Assembly (NCBI GenBank): GCA_002433465.1
Contig: DJIE01000091.1
Location: 1-26,548 of the forward strand
Length of the DNA stretch: 26,548 nucleotides
Source: Salinisphaera sp. UBA6602
GTDB taxonomy: Bacteria > Pseudomonadota > Gammaproteobacteria > Nevskiales > Salinisphaeraceae
Direction: 5' to 3'
A model generated the notes under the pieces. It saw only the letters and a program-made list of their open reading frames with translations. It was not told where the DNA came from and did no database searches. The translations under genes were made by a program, and so were the position numbers. Numbering within the stretch: the stretch's first letter is position 1; every line of letters starts with the position of its first letter. Shown here one piece after another: positions 23,860 through 26,548 of the stretch.

Positions 23860-24681
23860 TCAGCCGGTAAACGAGCGCGTCGCCTTGCGGACAGCGAAGA
23901 AAAAGCGTTCCGGCGACAGCCGCTTGAAACGATACTGCCAACGCGAATCGCGGTGCGAGATCACCAGGAACCGGCTCTCGCGGACCGCATCATAAATGTC
24001 ATCGGCCACGTCTGCAGCGCTGACACGCGCACGGCGCATGAGTTTTTCCACCATTGCGCGCTGGCGATCGTGGGTACCGCGAAACGAGTCGAGCAGATTG
24101 GTCGCGAAAAACGCCGGACAGGCCACGGTCACGCCCACGCCATGGTCGTATTCCTCGCCGCGGATCGATTCCGACAGCGACAGCACCCCGGCCTTGGCGG
24201 CGTTGTAGGCGGCCATGCCAGGCGCATTGGCGATCGCCGCAAACGAGGCGATATTGACCAGATGGCCCCGGCTTTCGCGCAGCATGGGCAGCGCGGCGCG
24301 TGCCCCGCGTACCGCGCCCATGAGATTGATATCCAGCATCCAGTCCCAGTCGTCGAGCGGCGTATCGACCACGCTGCCGGCATTGGATACACCGGCGTTG
24401 TTCACGAACACGTCCAATCCGCCCCATTCTTCGCGAATGCGTTCGAGCAGGGCATCGAAATGCTCTGGCTCACGGGTATCCAAGGTCTGTGCGATGGCCT
24501 GGCCGCCGGCACTATTGACCTCGCCGGCCACCTGACGGGCACGTCCATCCTGGATATCGGTGACCGCCACCCGCCAGCCTTCGCGGGCATAGCGCAGCGC
24601 CAGCTCGCGGCCCAGGCCACTGCCGGCCCCGGTGATGGCGATACGCCGGACAACATCGGAATTGCGTGTTTTCTGAATCAT
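23860..24681 (-). CDS. Short-chain dehydrogenase/reductase (SDR)
   Basis: A 273-residue classical SDR. It has the cofactor motif TGAGSGLG (17-24), NNAG (94-97), and the catalytic Ser146 (NIASFAA), Tyr159 and Lys163 (YNAAK). It reduces or oxidises an alcohol/ketone with NAD(P)H; the substrate is not predictable. The C-terminal extension after about 210 (ADVADDIYDAVRESRFLVISHRD...) is a common SDR variant. It is divergently transcribed from the histidine phosphatase gene across a 115-base region holding a palindromic operator, so both sides may answer to the TetR regulator encoded at 25515. Confidence 0.9.
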   Translation of the reverse strand: MIQKTRNSDVVRRIAITGAGSGLGRELALRYAREGWRVAVTDIQDGRARQVAGEVNSAGGQAIAQTLDTREPEHFDALLERIREEWGGLDVFVNNAGVSNAGSVVDTPLDDWDWMLDINLMGAVRGARAALPMLRESRGHLVNIASFAAIANAPGMAAYNAAKAGVLSLSESIRGEEYDHGVGVTVACPAFFATNLLDSFRGTHDRQRAMVEKLMRRARVSAADVADDIYDAVRESRFLVISHRDSRWQYRFKRLSPERFFFAVRKATRSFTG

Positions 24682-24738
24682 GGATAGCCTGCCAGCCGTG
24701 GCGTGCCTAAGGTGCGCTCGCTTACAGCATAGCGAAAA

Positions 24739-24758
24739 TATAACGAACGTCCGTTATA
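24739..24758. promoter_or_regulatory. 20-bp palindromic operator, probably for the TetR-type regulator
   Basis: TATAACGAACGTCCGTTATA is palindromic in 9 of its 10 base pairs. It lies between the divergent SDR and phosphatase genes, 2 bases upstream of a -35 box on plus, and overlaps a TATATT on minus. A TetR regulator is the third gene boundary away on plus, and TetR operators commonly have this form. A further 8-bp palindrome GTTCGAAC (24767-24774) sits in the promoter spacer. Confidence 0.7.
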
Positions 24759-24760
24759 CA

Positions 24761-24790
24761 TTGACCGTTCGAACATCGCCTGCCTATAGT
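24761..24790 (+). promoter_or_regulatory. Sigma70-type promoter of the phosphatase-TetR-kinase operon
   Basis: TTGACC (24761-24766) and TATAGT (24785-24790) each match the consensus at 5 of 6 positions, with an 18-base spacer. A start site about 7 bases after the -10 box would fall on or very near the A of ATG 24797, implying a leaderless transcript. Confidence 0.6.
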
Positions 24791-24796
24791 CGCGCC

Positions 24797-25498
24797 ATGA
24801 CCCAGCTCGTACTCATCCGTCATGGTCAGGCCAGTTTTGGCGCGGCCAACTACGACCGCCTGTCCGAAACCGGCGAACGCCAGGCGCGCCTGGTCGGCCG
24901 CCACCTGGCCGCGGCCGGGCAACACTTCGACGTCATGCTCGCTGGCGATCTGCAACGCCAGCAGCGCACCGCCGAACTGGTTAATGCCGGCTACGAAAAA
25001 GCGCCCGCCATACATACGGACCCGGCGTTCAACGAGTACGACGCGGACGCCATCTTTGCTGCCTACACGCCCCGCGTTTTCGAAGAAAATCCGGAGCTGG
25101 GCGCCGCACGCGACCAGCTGAAGACCGATCGGCGACTGTTCCAGAAGGTGTTCGAACAGGTCACCCGACACTGGCTGGCCGGCACCGCGCACGACCACGA
25201 CGGCTGCGAATCGTGGCAGGCCTTCAAGGCACGGGTCCAGACAGCGCTGGCGCGGCTGCGCAACGAATACCCACGGGATGCCCGTATCGGTCTGTGCAGC
25301 TCGGGCGGGCCGATCGCGATATCCATCGCCACCGCGACCGGCGCGCCGGACGACAAGGCCATCGAGCTCAACTGGAGCATCTACAACGCCGCGGTCGCAG
25401 AACTGCGCTCGACCCGCGATGGCTGGCGCATGCTTGGCTTCAACGATATCGCTGCGCTGCGCGCCGCCGGGGACGACAGCCTGGTGACGTTTCGCTAG
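24797..25498 (+). CDS. Histidine phosphatase family protein
   Basis: A 233-residue protein with the phosphoglycerate-mutase-like start LVLIRHGQASFG (R8, H9, G10), a second arginine in DLQRQQRTAEL (R54) and an acidic residue in FNEYDAD (E80). The usual second catalytic His, in an S-H-G-G motif, is replaced: here the segment reads CSSGGPIAI with S169. H9 should still be able to take up phosphate, but efficient turnover is uncertain. Similar TSGG/SSGG versions exist in clusters with SDR, acyl-CoA dehydrogenase and phosphotransferase genes (from memory). No ribosome site precedes ATG 24797. It is the first gene of an operon with the TetR gene, 16 bases downstream. Confidence 0.88.
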   Translation: MTQLVLIRHGQASFGAANYDRLSETGERQARLVGRHLAAAGQHFDVMLAGDLQRQQRTAELVNAGYEKAPAIHTDPAFNEYDADAIFAAYTPRVFEENPELGAARDQLKTDRRLFQKVFEQVTRHWLAGTAHDHDGCESWQAFKARVQTALARLRNEYPRDARIGLCSSGGPIAISIATATGAPDDKAIELNWSIYNAAVAELRSTRDGWRMLGFNDIAALRAAGDDSLVTFR

Positions 25499-25514
25499 CG
25501 CCGAAGGTTACGCC

Positions 25515-26210
25515 ATGGAACGACCCTCGCTCGAAAGCTTTACCGCACGCCACCATCTGGACAGCCGCAGCCTCTGTGCCCAGATCGTCGAGGCTCGCGA
25601 AGGTGCGATTGCCGTGCGCAGCGCGCAGGCAGCCACCGACAATCTCACCCGTATTATCGAGGCCACCCTGCGGCTGGCCAACCGCAAAGGCTTTGCCGCG
25701 ATGACGCTACGCGAGCTGGCCCGCGAGAGCGGCCTGTCGCTGGGCGGTCTGTATGCCTATATCGGCAGCAAGGACGAGCTCGCGCGCCTTATTCAGGCCT
25801 GGGTTTCGCGCACGCTCCGGCGGGTCATGGCCAGCGCGCTGGAAGACATCGACGACAGCCGCAGCCGGCTCGCCACCGCCATCGAAGCGCACCTTCTGAC
25901 CACCGAAGCGCTGCGCGAATGGTTTTTCTTTCTGTATATGGAAGCCCATCACCTGGCCTCGGACGAGCGCCGCCAGGCGGTCGCGGCCGAACGCAATTCC
26001 GAACAGATCTTCGCCGACATCATCCGCCAGGGGCAGGCCGACGGCCACTACGGCGCGATGAACGCCGACATTGCCGCCGGCCTCGTCAAAGCCATGCTTC
26101 AGGACTGGTATCTCAAACGCCACAAGCACGGCGAGCGCGGGCTCGACGTGGCTGCCTATGCCGATACAGTGACCGCCGCGACCGAGGCCCTTTTGGCGAC
26201 CCGCGCGTGA
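25515..26210 (+). CDS. TetR/AcrR-family transcriptional regulator
   Basis: A 231-residue protein. A 35-40 residue N-terminal extension precedes a TetR helix-turn-helix: [51 protein letters not shown] (about 43-93). The rest is a helical ligand-binding domain. GAAGG 7 bases before ATG 25515 supports this start. Its likely target is the 20-bp palindrome at 24739, giving autoregulation of its own operon and perhaps of the divergent SDR/reductase pair. The inducer is probably an acyl-CoA or hydroxy acid given the neighbours, but that is inference. Confidence 0.9.
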   Translation: MERPSLESFTARHHLDSRSLCAQIVEAREGAIAVRSAQAATDNLTRIIEATLRLANRKGFAAMTLRELARESGLSLGGLYAYIGSKDELARLIQAWVSRTLRRVMASALEDIDDSRSRLATAIEAHLLTTEALREWFFFLYMEAHHLASDERRQAVAAERNSEQIFADIIRQGQADGHYGAMNADIAAGLVKAMLQDWYLKRHKHGERGLDVAAYADTVTAATEALLATRA

Positions 26211-26244
26211 ACGACTACAACAACGCACAGCTGAGGAGATTCGG

Positions 26245-26548
26245 ATGAGCGCATTGGACCAGGCCCGCGATATTCGCGAGGGCGAAGGCATCGACGCCGC
26301 CGCACTGACCGCGTGGTGTCGCGAGCACGCGCCGGTGCTGGTGCCCGAACACGGCGAGATGACCATCCGCCAGTTCCCCGGTGGCGCCTCGAATCTTACC
26401 TACCTGCTCGCCGTGGACGGCAACGAATACGTTCTGCGCCGCCCGCCCTTCGGCAGCCAGGTGAAATCCGCCCACGACATGGGGCGCGAATACGGCGTGC
26501 TTTCACGTCTGCACGGCGTGTACGACTACGCGCCGGAGCCGATCATGC
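26245..26548 (+). CDS. Phosphotransferase (APH/ACAD10-11-type kinase), N-terminal part
   Basis: The gene starts with ATG 26245 after a strong GAGGAG ribosome site 6 bases away and runs off the window after 101 codons. The start of an aminoglycoside-phosphotransferase-like kinase is visible: [47 protein letters not shown]. This contains the ATP-binding glycine segment and the strand with RRPP, typical of the group related to the kinase domain of ACAD10/ACAD11. Related bacterial kinases such as LvaA act on 4-hydroxyacyl-CoA. It is unlikely to be an antibiotic-resistance gene. It is the third gene of the operon, 34 bases after the TetR gene. Confidence 0.88.
   Translation, partial: MSALDQARDIREGEGIDAAALTAWCREHAPVLVPEHGEMTIRQFPGGASNLTYLLAVDGNEYVLRRPPFGSQVKSAHDMGREYGVLSRLHGVYDYAPEPIM

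Noticed and set aside
26245..26548. Aminoglycoside-resistance gene
   Set aside because: The visible part matches the ACAD10/11-type kinase group that accompanies acyl-CoA genes, and the context is metabolic.
1..26548. CRISPR array, tRNA or rRNA genes, prophage
   Set aside because: I saw no regularly spaced direct repeats, no cloverleaf-like sequence, no rRNA segment and no phage structural gene.

Overview
This 26.5 kb window is high-GC, densely coded bacterial chromosome. It encodes lipoproteins, a DcaP-type outer-membrane porin and periplasmic wall enzymes, so the host is Gram-negative. The protein families (wax ester synthase/DGAT, TesB, YbfB/YjiJ-type MFS, MtfA, DcaP porin) fit a lipid-metabolising gammaproteobacterium. 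A Salinisphaera-like organism is my guess, and it is inference only. I saw no tRNA, rRNA, CRISPR array, intact insertion sequence or phage gene. Both window ends cut through genes.

Layout. (1) 1-1508, plus strand: the end of a wax ester synthase/DGAT, a small membrane protein and an HNH-type protein, tightly overlapped. (2) 1505-1543: a striking CTAG-ended palindrome that supplies the stop codons of two convergent genes. (3) 1540-6725, minus strand: a LysE exporter, two adjacent MFS paralogues, a periplasmic glycerophosphodiesterase and the acyl-CoA thioesterase TesB. (4) 6726-7039: a gene-free stretch with a hairpin/T-tract. (5) 7040-7950, minus: two overlapping hotdog thioesterases. (6) 8084-11536, plus: a Lon-N-domain protein, then an L,D-transpeptidase lipoprotein coupled to an M15 peptidase. 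(7) 11556-16446, minus: a double-DUF302 lipoprotein, a poreless voltage-sensor-like membrane protein coupled to a patatin-like lipase, and a ligase-associated exonuclease. (8) 16660-19997, minus: a TPR-sulfotransferase and the porin with its terminator. (9) 20373-22772: a 5'-nucleotidase, a bitopic unknown and an MtfA-type peptidase. (10) 22764-26548: a saccharopine-dehydrogenase-like reductase, an SDR, and a divergent operon of histidine phosphatase, TetR regulator and ACAD10/11-type phosphotransferase, with a palindromic operator in the divergent promoter region.

The common thread is lipid and acyl-CoA handling (wax ester synthase, TesB, two hotdog thioesterases, glycerophosphodiesterase, patatin, and the SDR/phosphatase/kinase cluster) plus cell-envelope remodelling (L,D-transpeptidase with M15 peptidase). 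The most promising unexplained items are the patatin/voltage-sensor-like gene pair, the operator plus apparently leaderless promoter at 24739-24797, and the palindrome at 1505-1543. No wholly new multi-gene system could be demonstrated from sequence alone.
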